Below are positions 16,218-25,808 of a stretch of DNA of 64,000 nt, piece by piece. Within the stretch, counting starts at the first letter, position 1; the number at the start of each line of letters is the position of its first letter. The stretch comes from GCA-016699445 sp964555055 (GTDB lineage: Bacteria > UBA10199 > JACPAL01 > GCA-016699445): positions 62,001-126,000 of the forward strand of contig CAZKQW010000001.1 in NCBI GenBank assembly GCA_964555055.1, in the 5' to 3' direction. The notes under the pieces were generated by a model. It was not told where the DNA came from. It searched no databases and saw nothing but the letters and a program-made list of their open reading frames with translations. Made by a program: the position numbers and the translations under genes.

Positions 16218-18407
16218 TTAAGCGGGTCGTCGGCGCATATCCAGCAAGCGCAAACCCGCTCGAAGCAGATCAAGCTCCTTCCGCTCTTGTGGGGATAAAG
16301 AAACCTCTAACTCTAGGGATCCCTGACTCATGGCCTCTAGCGGCGACTCCCATTCGGGTATGGGATTAACTGGAGCTTGTGATTGGAAGCCTGCAGTTAA
16401 ATGATTTATCCGCCTCTCTAATAAATGCTGCGCGCCGTTTGGAGTCAGATTATGCTGGTCTTCATCACACAGATAGAGGATATCGGCAGCACTTAAAGGG
16501 AGGGCCTCTTCAATCAACAAATCCGGCCTATGGACGCGGATAGGTTGACGCCGGGTTTGCCTATCAACAAAGGCCATTCCCTCGCTTAGCTCTCGCGAGC
16601 CCTCTGCGGCACCATCAAGCGAAGCCCATAAACGATCGAGCAACTGACGATTCACGACCAAACGATCTCTCCCTTCTTGGGGGTACCCTCCTCTTAAAGC
16701 ATAATGCACAATTTTTTCACGAGTTACCGCTGCGGGCGTTAGCGCCGTGAGATCTTGCTCATTATTTAATGCACCAGACTCTAAAATAAGGGCCGTTTCC
16801 ACCACGGCAAGGAGGTTTAAAATCCCTTGCCGCCTTGCGGCCTCTCGGTCACTTTGAATATTTTTTCTCTGAGCTTCGATTTGAAGCCTCAACCAATCTT
16901 TCGCGGCTTGCCTCAAGACCTTTAGATAACCCGCCTCCAATTCTCGAAGAAGGTCATCGATCTCCTCAGAAAAATTTGAAGATGATAAAAACTTGTCTCG
17001 CAATCCAGCTACATATTGCCGAATAGAAACATCCTGAACCCCACGAGTGAAGGTATCTAAAGTACCCAGAGCCTTAAGGTAAGACGCTGCGGGAATGACG
17101 GTCCTATAGTCTTCCCAAGCAGCGGTATTTTCACGGGGCGGCATATCGCGACCGGGAAAGGCGGTAACGATAAAGTATAACTTGCCAAAGTTCTCTCCTC
17201 CCGGAGCCGTCTGGTGGCCGCTTTTGTCATGCACCGGACCTCTCCAGCTATCCCCCGTGATCCCCCAAGACGCAAAAAGATCGATAAAATTAGGGGGCAT
17301 GAAGTTCGCATTAGCGGTAGCCGCGACGACGGTAAAATCACCGGTTTGAGGTAATTGCCCTTCCGACACCATATACGCCTTTACCCCCCGCATAAGATCA
17401 AAATCCACATCCACAGATACGCCCTTTAAGCCCATTCTTTTTATATCGTCTTCATGCACGACAGCGTCGACTCCGACGGGCCCGCTCGTGCTCGTCATGG
17501 AAACGGTTATTTTTTCAGCCGTGTCCCTTGCCGTGGCCAGGATGTGGGCCGCCGCATTTAAAATAGTAAGGCCCGGTTGGATGAAAAACGAGCCCCAAAA
17601 TCCGTGTTGTTCGACTTTTTGCTTCAGGTAGGAAGCGGGCATGAAATATAAATGCCCTCCGCGATCCTTAAAAACATAACAAGTGTCCGCCTGCCCCCCT
17701 GTGGGAGTATACGTCATTTGATAAATTTGCCCTAGGCTCATCTGAGACAGGAGATCGTCCAAATTTGATGCTGAAGGAAGGGTCAAGACCTCCTGGGGAG
17801 CGGCTAATTTGACGGGAGTATGACTCGGTAAAGCCGCTAGTGCACTCCTTAAGCGTAAATCGCTAAAAAGGGCCTCAGTCCACCCGGGAACAGCGACCGC
17901 CAAAAAGAGGCTCTGTGAGCCTGTATCGCCAGACAGGATGCTCACACCACAGCCGTCCGTACCATCGGGATCTCCCCTAACTTCACCATAAGGCGGGAAG
18001 CTCTCCGTAACGACATCTGATACTCCCATACGTGAAGCTAAATGAGCGCCTAAGCCCTGCCAGTTAAGAGATGTCGTTGGATATCCCGCCGCGGCAGCCA
18101 CAGCAGCCATCTGTCTCGCACCAATATCGACCCCAAAAGTCGTTTTAATCACCGCCACATCCGATTCTGATCTCTGACTCAATAAATACTCCACGTGATG
18201 CCCGCCACATCGAAGGACAAGGGCAGTGTCAGAGTCGCTGGGGTGAAGGCTGATACCTACCAACCCCCCTCGTGTAGAGTATGTACTTATGCCTGATTGG
18301 GCTGGAAAATCTCGAACGATATCCGCTGGGTGCAAGACCGTTCCTGAAGGACCGACGAGGCCTCGGCCTGCTTGAAATGAGTAGTCACGTAAGATTTCTA
18401 GAGACAT
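16218..18407 (-). CDS. Orphan protein, 729 residues
   Basis: A large soluble protein without signal peptide. The N-terminal half (residues ~1-400) is mixed alpha/beta with many Gly and looks enzymatic or Ig-like. Residues ~470-560 form a probable coiled coil (EIDDLLRELEAGYLKVLRQAA, then LRLQIEAQRKNIQSDREAARR). The C-terminus is acidic and helical. It is first gene of the orphan operon 18407-11973. A ribosome site (CAGGAGAG) precedes the ATG, and a sigma-28-like promoter lies 82 bases upstream. I recognise no domain. Codon use and AT-content resemble the other orphan genes more than mfd next door. Confidence 0.65.
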   Translation of the reverse strand: MSLEILRDYSFQAGRGLVGPSGTVLHPADIVRDFPAQSGISTYSTRGGLVGISLHPSDSDTALVLRCGGHHVEYLLSQRSESDVAVIKTTFGVDIGARQMAAVAAAAGYPTTSLNWQGLGAHLASRMGVSDVVTESFPPYGEVRGDPDGTDGCGVSILSGDTGSQSLFLAVAVPGWTEALFSDLRLRSALAALPSHTPVKLAAPQEVLTLPSASNLDDLLSQMSLGQIYQMTYTPTGGQADTCYVFKDRGGHLYFMPASYLKQKVEQHGFWGSFFIQPGLTILNAAAHILATARDTAEKITVSMTSTSGPVGVDAVVHEDDIKRMGLKGVSVDVDFDLMRGVKAYMVSEGQLPQTGDFTVVAATANANFMPPNFIDLFASWGITGDSWRGPVHDKSGHQTAPGGENFGKLYFIVTAFPGRDMPPRENTAAWEDYRTVIPAASYLKALGTLDTFTRGVQDVSIRQYVAGLRDKFLSSSNFSEEIDDLLRELEAGYLKVLRQAAKDWLRLQIEAQRKNIQSDREAARRQGILNLLAVVETALILESGALNNEQDLTALTPAAVTREKIVHYALRGGYPQEGRDRLVVNRQLLDRLWASLDGAAEGSRELSEGMAFVDRQTRRQPIRVHRPDLLIEEALPLSAADILYLCDEDQHNLTPNGAQHLLERRINHLTAGFQSQAPVNPIPEWESPLEAMSQGSLELEVSLSPQERKELDLLRAGLRLLDMRRRPA

Positions 18408-18488
18408 AACGCTCTCCTGGGTTTGTTTTAATTAAAAGCCTCTACAGCACTATGCTGTCGCTATCACTATATTTTGCTATTTTCATAA

Positions 18489-18515
18489 TTCTCGGTTCAA
18501 AAACCTAAAAGTTTC
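18489..18515 (-). promoter_or_regulatory. Sigma-28-like promoter for the 18407-11973 operon
   Basis: On the minus strand GAAACTTT (18508-18515), 11 bases, then ACCGAGAA (18489-18496). The -35 is identical to the one at 39890-39897. The surrounding 11 bases AACCTAAAAGT also recur near 8290. Confidence 0.45.
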
Positions 18516-18597
18516 GTGATTTCATGATAATTTTTATTTTCTCCAAAATTCCTTTCGCTTTGACACGAACAACCCATAGACTATCCCTGGCCGTTCT

Positions 18598-21500
18598 ATG
18601 CCCACTCTCTATGGGATTCCCCCGATTCTTCGATCTTCGGCTCTGGCCTACCGCATTTCCCAAAGAACAACGCGGACGTCGGTCGTCTTCCTAGCCCCCG
18701 ATGCCAAAACGGCGCTTTCCTTCCGAGACCAACTCGCATTTTTTCTCAATAGCCCCTCCGACCTGGTCTTTTTCCCGGCTTATGATGTCTTACCCTTTTC
18801 CGGACTTTCCCCTCATATGGATCTCTCCTGCGAGCGCATCACGACACTCTTCCGGCTCCAACAAAATGAACCTCCGCCCTTCATCATCACGACGGTCTCC
18901 GCTCTGAGACGGCGGCTCCCGAAGCCGGGATTCTTCGCGCCGGAGACGTTTCGGAAAGGGGATCTCGTCGATAGGAACGATTTCCTGAAAAGATTAGGCG
19001 AATGGGGTTACCAAAATAGCCCTTTGGTTTCCGATCCGGGGAGCTTCGCCGTGCGCGGATTCTTGATCGACGTCTTTTCCCCGGCCCATGATCACCCGCT
19101 GCGCGTCGAATGGTTCGGGGACGAGATCGAGTCGATCCGGGAGTTCGACCCCGACACCCAAAAGACCGTCCGCACGTTTTCCGAAAACGAGAGCGCCGTC
19201 GTCCTGCCCGTGCGCGAGGTGATCCTCACCGCGGAAACGACGGATCGATTCGCCTCTCAAGCGCGCGCTCTGGCGGAATCGCGGGATCTGACCCGCTCCC
19301 TCTGGGCCGAGCCTTTGGAAAAAATCAAAGAAGGCATTCATTTCCCCGGCATCGAAAACCTACTTCCGCTCTTTTACGAGACCGGGACTTTCTGGGATTG
19401 GTTGCCTCCGGAGACGACGTTTTTGTCGGAAAATTTTGACTTATCGGCGACCCTCCAGGAACTCGACCACGATTACGAACATTTCATCGCCGGGAAGGAG
19501 TTCCTACTGCGCCCTCAGGAACTCCTCTTAAGCGCCGCGGAGATCCAAACCCACAAGCAAAGCTTCGAAACGCTTGAGACCTCCCCCTTTCCCGATCCTC
19601 ATCACGAAACGGCCCACCCTCTTTTTGAAACCCACGAGGATATCCGCCGCGAAATCGAGCAAAGCCGCAAAAGCCTGGAGCCCTTGGCTCCCCTGGTGAA
19701 ACGCTTGCGCGCATGGACGGAAACCGACGCCGTCTTTATTGCGGCTTATTCGAAGACGCAGGCGGACCGGCTTTTGGATCTTCTGTCCCCCCATTTTCAA
19801 AATCTAAACCTATCCGAGGCGGATTTCTCCGAACTGAAGCCGCAGACCGGTACGATCACCCTCCTGTCGCGTACGCCCCACCGAGGTTTTCGGGATCTCG
19901 AAAGAAGACTCACCCTCGTGACCGAAGAGGAAATCTTCGGACTGAAGACGAAGCGCAAGGATAGCAAGTCGAAGGACAGCCTCTCCTCCTTCGCCGAGCT
20001 CAAGCCGGGAAGCCCGCTGGTCCACCGCGACCACGGCATCGGCCTCTATCAGGGCCTGCGTCAAATGGACGTGAACGGCGTCCGCAACGACTTCCTCGTC
20101 ATCGAATACAAGGACGGCGATAAACTCTACCTGCCCGTCTACCGGATGAACCTCGTCCAACGCTATAAAGGCGCGGGAGACCAGCTCCCGACTTTGGACA
20201 AGATGGGCGGGGCCTCGTGGGCGAAGATCCGGACGAAGGCCGAGAAGATCATCAAGGAGCTGGCTGGAGAACTTCTCAACCTCTACGCCGCCCGCACCGC
20301 CGGGAAGGGATTCTCGTTCTCGCCTCCGAATGAAATGTTCGAAGCTTTTGAAGCGGCCTTTCCGTACGAAGAGACCCCGGACCAAGAGAAAGCCATCGAC
20401 GACGTCCTCAAGGATATGATGTCGGAAAAGCCGATGGACCGCCTGGTCCTGGGGGATGTGGGTTACGGCAAGACGGAAGTCGCTTTGCGCGCGACCTTCA
20501 AGGCCGTCTTGGACGGCAAGCAGGTGGCGGTCTTGGTGCCCACGACCCTTCTGGCCTTCCAACATTATGAACGCTTCGCGGAACGTTTCCGCGACTATCC
20601 CGTGCGCGTCGCGATGATGTCGCGGTTCCGTTCGCCGGCGGAGAACAAGAAAACCTTGGCCGATCTCGCCGCCGGCAAGCTCGATGTCGTGATCGGCACG
20701 CACCGGCTGCTGCAATCCGACGTATCTTTTAAGGACCTGGGCCTCCTCGTCATCGATGAGGAGCACCGATTCGGAGTCGAGCATAAGGAAAAGGTGAAGC
20801 GCCTAAAGAAAAGCGTGGACGTCCTCGCCCTCTCCGCGACGCCGATCCCGCGCACCTTCTACATGTCGATCGTCGGGATCCGGAACATCAGCGTCATCGA
20901 GACGCCTCCCGTCGACCGTTTGGCTATCCGCACTTTCGTCCTCCCTTTTGATCCCGACAAAATTCATGAAGCAATCTCGCGCGAGCTCAAGCGCGGCGGC
21001 CAGGTCTTCTTCGTCCATAACGAAGTCCAGACCATCGGCCGTATGAAGGCGCAATTGCAGGAGATCCTTTTTGATTTCGGGCCCGAAGCGAAAATCGAGA
21101 TCGCCCACGGACAGATGGACGAGGGCGGCTTGGAGGAAGTGATGGTGCGTTTCTTCCACCAGGAGTTCAACGTGCTGCTGTGCACGACGATCATCGAATC
21201 CGGCATCGACGTCCCCACAGCCAACACCCTCATCATCAACGACGCCGACCACTTCGGCCTCTCGCAGATCTACCAGCTCCGGGGACGGGTGGGCCGCGGT
21301 AACCACCGCGCCTACGCGTATCTGCTCGTCCCGCCCGGCAAGCCCCTCACGAAGGAATCCCAACAGCGCTTGGACGTGCTGCAGCGCTTCTCGGATTTGG
21401 GCTCCGGGCATAAGATCGCGACCTACGACTTGGAGATACGCGGCGCGGGCAATCTCCTAGGCACGAAACAATCCGGACAAATGGAAGCGATCGGCTACGA

Positions 21501-22008
21501 GCTGTATACCGACCTCTTGAACAAGGCCATCCGCGAGCTCAAAGGCGAACGCATCCTGGATGATATCGACCCGGAGCTCCACTTCCCCCTCCCCTCTTAC
21601 CTCCCGACGGACTACATGGACGACCCGGCGTTGCGTTTGGAATTTTATCGCCGATTAGCGTCGATGGAATTCGAGGAGGAAACCGAAATCATTGAGAACG
21701 AGATGAAGGACCGCTTCGGCGACTTGCCCGCGGAAGTCGAGAACCTCCTCCAGCTGTCCCTGATCAAGGTACACGCGAAGAAACTCCGATTGAAACAAAT
21801 CCGCTTCGACGGAAAGTACTTCTCCTATGCCTTCGACCCCTCCACACCTCTCAATCCCGACTTCCTCACCCAACGCGTCCAAAGATCGCCGAAGCTCTAC
21901 AAACTGACTCCGGATATGCGTTTTATCGTGATGAAACCCATCGCGAGTCCGATGTTGGCCTTGGAAGAAGCGAAGAAATTTTTGAGGGAGATGGTCTTGG
22001 GTTTATAA
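18598..22008 (+). CDS. mfd: Transcription-repair coupling factor
   Basis: A 1136-residue protein, the full family length. Order: UvrB-like N-terminal region (PAYDVLPFSGLSPHMD), the RNA-polymerase-interacting CarD-like domain at residues ~460-530 (LVHRDHGIGLYQGLRQM), and SF2 helicase motifs with Walker A GDVGYGKTE at ~618, DEEHRFG at ~719 and 'QLRGRVGR' motif VI. The C-terminal TRCF domain follows, from about residue 1000. Mfd displaces RNA polymerase stalled at DNA lesions and recruits UvrA; uvrA itself lies 8.5 kb downstream. It is divergent from the orphan operon, with about 190 bases between. No weakness is seen in any motif. Confidence 0.97.
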   Translation: MPTLYGIPPILRSSALAYRISQRTTRTSVVFLAPDAKTALSFRDQLAFFLNSPSDLVFFPAYDVLPFSGLSPHMDLSCERITTLFRLQQNEPPPFIITTVSALRRRLPKPGFFAPETFRKGDLVDRNDFLKRLGEWGYQNSPLVSDPGSFAVRGFLIDVFSPAHDHPLRVEWFGDEIESIREFDPDTQKTVRTFSENESAVVLPVREVILTAETTDRFASQARALAESRDLTRSLWAEPLEKIKEGIHFPGIENLLPLFYETGTFWDWLPPETTFLSENFDLSATLQELDHDYEHFIAGKEFLLRPQELLLSAAEIQTHKQSFETLETSPFPDPHHETAHPLFETHEDIRREIEQSRKSLEPLAPLVKRLRAWTETDAVFIAAYSKTQADRLLDLLSPHFQNLNLSEADFSELKPQTGTITLLSRTPHRGFRDLERRLTLVTEEEIFGLKTKRKDSKSKDSLSSFAELKPGSPLVHRDHGIGLYQGLRQMDVNGVRNDFLVIEYKDGDKLYLPVYRMNLVQRYKGAGDQLPTLDKMGGASWAKIRTKAEKIIKELAGELLNLYAARTAGKGFSFSPPNEMFEAFEAAFPYEETPDQEKAIDDVLKDMMSEKPMDRLVLGDVGYGKTEVALRATFKAVLDGKQVAVLVPTTLLAFQHYERFAERFRDYPVRVAMMSRFRSPAENKKTLADLAAGKLDVVIGTHRLLQSDVSFKDLGLLVIDEEHRFGVEHKEKVKRLKKSVDVLALSATPIPRTFYMSIVGIRNISVIETPPVDRLAIRTFVLPFDPDKIHEAISRELKRGGQVFFVHNEVQTIGRMKAQLQEILFDFGPEAKIEIAHGQMDEGGLEEVMVRFFHQEFNVLLCTTIIESGIDVPTANTLIINDADHFGLSQIYQLRGRVGRGNHRAYAYLLVPPGKPLTKESQQRLDVLQRFSDLGSGHKIATYDLEIRGAGNLLGTKQSGQMEAIGYELYTDLLNKAIRELKGERILDDIDPELHFPLPSYLPTDYMDDPALRLEFYRRLASMEFEEETEIIENEMKDRFGDLPAEVENLLQLSLIKVHAKKLRLKQIRFDGKYFSYAFDPSTPLNPDFLTQRVQRSPKLYKLTPDMRFIVMKPIASPMLALEEAKKFLREMVLGL

Positions 22009-22191
22009 GAAGCTAAGATTCCATAGATCTCACACCTTAGAACCTGACAAACACTATGAGCCCATTTTTTGACGAAGGCGCTGGCAATGATCGATCTCAA
22101 ACTATTCATTACCTATTCTAAGAGGCATCAATTTAAACTTAAATACATGATAAATATTGATTAAATATATAACAATATCTATTCTAAATAA

Positions 22192-23568
22192 GTGGCTAAA
22201 AGCACTTTCATAGACCCGCAGAATCTTTTCCAAAAGATCGTCCACTACCTCGCACAGTCAGGGCCAAGGACAGCGCAAGAAATCTGCAAGCATTTAAGCA
22301 TAAGCCAGCCCACATTCTCCCGAGTCGCGGCTCAAAACGCTGGCGATCTTCTGCGCATCGGTCAAAGCCGGAACACCCAGTACACTGTGCTGCGGAAGTT
22401 CGTCGAATGGGGAAGTCCAAACATTCCCATCTTTTCCATTGATGAAAAGGGAACTCTCTCTCAAGTGGCCATCCTTTATCCCCTTTCCCCCAAAGGCTAT
22501 TATCTCGAATCCAAGACATCCTCTTTCAAAAGCCGGTATTACGAAGGATTACCGTATTTTTTCGAAGACCTGCGTCCGGCCGGTTTTCTAGGGAGGTTGA
22601 TTCCTCGTCTTTACCCCGATCTCGCGCTACCGGATGACACCCATCATTGGAACGAAACTCAAACCCTTACCTACCTTACCCGGCATGGATGGGATCTGAT
22701 CGGGAATTTGATTGTTGGAGAAAACTCTTATGAAGCTTATGTGAGAACAAAGATCTCTGGATTAGACGTCTTGCCGGAGAGGAATCGATCGAAGCGCTAT
22801 CCGATTCTTGCCGATCTGGTTCTTTCCCAAGGCATTCCCGGATCGTCCGCTGCGGGAGAACAGCCTAAGTTTCTTTCCATATTAGAAACGAAAAACGGGC
22901 TCATGCCCGTACTCGTTAAGTTTTCACCTCCCGGGCTCGACGGCGATAATGATAAAATCGGCCAACGTATCGCCGATCTTTTGGTCTGCGAGCATCTCTC
23001 TCATGCAGTCTTGAGGAGTCACGGTCATAATGCGCCCAGATCACGCCTAACGATCGGACAAAATCGGCTTTTTTTGGAGATGGAACGATTTGACCGCAAT
23101 ACCAAGGGAGGGCGCATAGGGCTCGTCTCTCTGCGGGCGTTGGACCTTGAATTCGTAGGACAGCTCCGATCTTGGACCGAAACGGCGGAATCCTTGTGGA
23201 AACAGAAAATAATCGATCACAGTACTTATCAGAGGATCGTTTGGCTAGAAGTGTTCGGGAAATTGATCGGCAATACCGACAGGCACCACGGCAATATCTC
23301 CTTCTTTTGCGAAGGGGAAAAAGTCACGAACTTGGCTCCCGTTTATGACATGCTCCCCATGATGTATGCCCCGCAACAAAACCAACTTGTCGAGAGACCC
23401 TTCAATCCAGCCCCCCCTAAATCCGCTGAGATTTCTGTTTGGAATTCCGCGCTTGCAGCGGCGAAGGACTTTTGGAAACAAGTTCAAAAGCACCCTCGAA
23501 TCTCAAAAGGGTTTACGCAACAAACATCCTATCACGAAACCATATTATCTAAACTCCCTTTGCTTTAG
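22192..23568 (+). CDS. HipA-family kinase, YjjJ-like
   Basis: A 458-residue protein beginning with a GTG codon. It has an N-terminal winged-helix region (residues ~10-70, TAQEICKHLSISQPTFSRVA) fused to a HipA-type Ser/Thr kinase fold. Kinase landmarks are the glycine-rich loop GSSAAGEQPKFL (~217-228), the catalytic NTDRHHGN (~361-368) and the metal-binding YDMLPMMYAP just after it. The fused DNA-binding domain and length are typical of YjjJ, an orphan HipA homologue; canonical HipA needs a separate HipB. No hipB-like gene is adjacent. The region upstream (22090-22190) is strikingly AT-rich and may hold the promoter and autoregulatory site. The target of the kinase cannot be read from sequence. 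Confidence 0.85.
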   Translation: MAKSTFIDPQNLFQKIVHYLAQSGPRTAQEICKHLSISQPTFSRVAAQNAGDLLRIGQSRNTQYTVLRKFVEWGSPNIPIFSIDEKGTLSQVAILYPLSPKGYYLESKTSSFKSRYYEGLPYFFEDLRPAGFLGRLIPRLYPDLALPDDTHHWNETQTLTYLTRHGWDLIGNLIVGENSYEAYVRTKISGLDVLPERNRSKRYPILADLVLSQGIPGSSAAGEQPKFLSILETKNGLMPVLVKFSPPGLDGDNDKIGQRIADLLVCEHLSHAVLRSHGHNAPRSRLTIGQNRLFLEMERFDRNTKGGRIGLVSLRALDLEFVGQLRSWTETAESLWKQKIIDHSTYQRIVWLEVFGKLIGNTDRHHGNISFFCEGEKVTNLAPVYDMLPMMYAPQQNQLVERPFNPAPPKSAEISVWNSALAAAKDFWKQVQKHPRISKGFTQQTSYHETILSKLPLL

Positions 23569-23641
23569 AATAGTTGATAATGGACAAATTGAAACTTAAA
23601 GTTGCCATTTGTCCAGATACGAAATAACATCTTAACTTACA

Positions 23642-24805
23642 ATGAGTTACAGAAGAGACAGTTTTGAAATTCTTCAAAAAAAAGCTAAGGAATATCCCGT
23701 TTTAGCCGTTCTCGGGCCACGACAATCGGGCAAATCCACCTTATGCTGGATGGCTTTTCCCGATAAAAAATATGTTTCTCTAGAGAACCCCGATGAGAGG
23801 GCCTTCGCCCTTAAGGACCCGAAACGATTTTTAGAACAATTTCCGGAAGGCGGCATCATCGATGAAGCCCAATACGCGCCCGACCTCTTTTCCTACATTC
23901 AAACCATCGTCGATCGAGAGAAGCGCGACGGGATGTTCGTCCTCACGGGATCCCAAAACTTCAACTTGATGGAGAAAATTTCCCAGTCCTTAGCGGGACG
24001 CGTCTCCATACATAAGCTCCTTCCTTTTTCGCTTCATGAACTTCAAGCGAACCGACACCCGCCACCCTCGCTGAATGAAATGCTTTTCACGGGAGGATAC
24101 CCCCGCATTTACGACAAAAGCCTATTTCCGATGGATTGGCTTTCCAACTACGTGGAGACCTACCTCGATCGGGACGTTCGCCTGTTGAAGAACATCGGCG
24201 ACCTCTCGACATTCCACCTTTTCATAAAAATGTGCGCTTCCCGGAGCGGACAGCTTCTGAACTTGACATCCCTCGGAAATGATTGCGGCATCAGTCACAC
24301 GACGGCGCGGCAATGGCTTTCGGTCCTCGAGACCAGTTTCATTATCCACCTACTCCCGCCTCATTTTAAGAATTTCGACAAGCGGCTCAAAAAGTCTCCC
24401 AAGCTCTATTTCTACGATACGGGCCTCTTGTGTTATCTATTATCCATCACCAAGGCCGAAGACCTCGCGTATCATGGGCAACGAGGAGCTATTTTCGAAA
24501 CGTTCGTCGTGAGCGAGATGATCAAAGCCAGGTATCATAGCGACAAACCCCACAATCTTTACTTTTGGCAGGACAAAAGAAAAGAAGTGGATTGTCTGAT
24601 CGATCAGGGGACACGTCTCATTCCCGTCGAGATCAAATCGGGACAAACTGTGAATGACGACTTTTTCGAGGGACTCGCGTACTGGAATCAGGTTTCCTCC
24701 ACTTCACCCAAAAATAATTGGCTCATCTATGGAGGTCTTGAAGACCAAAAGAGATCCGCGGCCCGGGTATTGGGTTGGCGATCTTTGGATCAACTCCCTC
24801 TTTAA
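23642..24805 (+). CDS. AAA ATPase with DUF4143 domain
   Basis: A 387-residue protein of the AAA_14/DUF4143 family. It has Walker A GPRQSGKST at ~25-33, Walker B GGIIDEAQ at ~72-79 and sensor TGSQNF. A winged-helix-like middle follows (LTSLGNDCGISHTTARQWLSVLETSFII). The C-terminal DUF4143 nuclease-like part carries 'E..V..E..K' and 'DKRKEVDCLID....IPVEIKSGQ', i.e. the D-ExK residues of a restriction-fold. These genes are often mobile and sporadically distributed, and their role is unclear. It follows the HipA-like gene by 73 bases and may have arrived with it. AT-rich flanks support transfer. Confidence 0.88.
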   Translation: MSYRRDSFEILQKKAKEYPVLAVLGPRQSGKSTLCWMAFPDKKYVSLENPDERAFALKDPKRFLEQFPEGGIIDEAQYAPDLFSYIQTIVDREKRDGMFVLTGSQNFNLMEKISQSLAGRVSIHKLLPFSLHELQANRHPPPSLNEMLFTGGYPRIYDKSLFPMDWLSNYVETYLDRDVRLLKNIGDLSTFHLFIKMCASRSGQLLNLTSLGNDCGISHTTARQWLSVLETSFIIHLLPPHFKNFDKRLKKSPKLYFYDTGLLCYLLSITKAEDLAYHGQRGAIFETFVVSEMIKARYHSDKPHNLYFWQDKRKEVDCLIDQGTRLIPVEIKSGQTVNDDFFEGLAYWNQVSSTSPKNNWLIYGGLEDQKRSAARVLGWRSLDQLPL

Positions 24806-24860
24806 ATCGTTAAAATACCATTGCAATTTAGGCCGGCGGCCACTAACCCGCCCCTACCTT

Positions 24861-25808
24861 ATGGGGAGGTCTTTCCTTACATTTCTGACTTTATTGACGG
24901 TCGCGAATCTCGTCTCCTGCTCCCAATCCCCCGATCAGTTAGTGGTCGCGAAGGTGAACGACGAGAAGATCCGGGCTAGGGAGCTCGTACAGACGTTTAA
25001 GGAAGAGAAAGACCATTTCGACACCAAGCTTCTTCAAGACCCTGCCGGGCTCTACGCCATTAAGAAAAGGATCATCGCCGACCTCACCCAGGAACATCTA
25101 CTGATCCAAAAAGTGAACGAGAAAAAAATCACGCTGACTCCCGAGGAAGAAGGCGCTCTGACGGATGCCACGTCGTTCGGATTCACGGACGGCGAGTTTC
25201 TCAGGCAACTCCAGCTCAAAAAGATCACTAAAGAAGAGTGGGTTCAGAAGCAGAGGCAAAAGAAGCTGGTAGAAAAGCTGATCGACCAAGAAGTCTACCA
25301 GAAGGTCGCCGTGGGCAGTAACGAAGTGGAGACCTACTACAAGGTCCATAAAAAGGAATTTTCAGTCCCCGACCAGGTCCATTGCCGCCAGATCATCGTC
25401 GACAAAAAGGAAAAGGCCAACACGATTTTTTCCCTCCTTCAAAATGGCTCTAATTTTCAGGAAGTCGCCCAACAATACAGCGAAGGACTCGAGAAAAACA
25501 AAGGCGGTGATCTGGGATGGATCGAACGCGGTCAATACCCCAAAGTCATCGAAAACGCGTGTTTTAGCCTCGCCGTGGGACAGACCAGCGGCATCATCGG
25601 ATCCGAATACGGTTATCATATCTTCAAAGTCATCGAGAAAAAACCGGGTTTTCAAAAAAGCTTCGCTAACCTCAAAGACGAGATCGAGGACGCGATCCGC
25701 CACGAAAAAGGAGCGGAAGAGATCGAATCTTGGCTCGATACCCTCAACCAAGAAGCCAAAATCTCTGTTGACGAAAGGGCTTTGAAAGACGTTGTATTGA
25801 TCCCATGA
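24861..25808 (+). CDS. Lipoprotein peptidyl-prolyl isomerase, parvulin/PrsA-like
   Basis: ATG 24861 is chosen because it begins a lipoprotein signal (FLTFLTLLTVANLVSC, cysteine at residue ~20); the frame is open upstream only over the previous gene. After the lipobox come a SurA/PrsA-type N-terminal chaperone region (KVNDEKIRARELVQTFKEEKDHF) and then one parvulin domain (residues ~165-265). That domain contains HCRQIIVDKKEKA, YSEGLEKNKGGDLGWIERGQ and GIIGSEYGYHIFKV, the usual PPIase blocks. It acts in the periplasm on folding outer-membrane proteins. It overlaps the next SurA-like gene (ATGA-type junction) and heads a unit ending in pdxA, which echoes the surA-pdxA order of enterobacteria. 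Confidence 0.88.
   Translation: MGRSFLTFLTLLTVANLVSCSQSPDQLVVAKVNDEKIRARELVQTFKEEKDHFDTKLLQDPAGLYAIKKRIIADLTQEHLLIQKVNEKKITLTPEEEGALTDATSFGFTDGEFLRQLQLKKITKEEWVQKQRQKKLVEKLIDQEVYQKVAVGSNEVETYYKVHKKEFSVPDQVHCRQIIVDKKEKANTIFSLLQNGSNFQEVAQQYSEGLEKNKGGDLGWIERGQYPKVIENACFSLAVGQTSGIIGSEYGYHIFKVIEKKPGFQKSFANLKDEIEDAIRHEKGAEEIESWLDTLNQEAKISVDERALKDVVLIP

Noticed and set aside
19810..20784. Long minus-strand frame inside mfd
   Set aside because: Antisense to conserved helicase motifs, with no ribosome site or motif of its own.
24654..24860. Upstream extension of the parvulin lipoprotein
   Set aside because: It lies within the DUF4143 gene and would hide the lipoprotein signal peptide.
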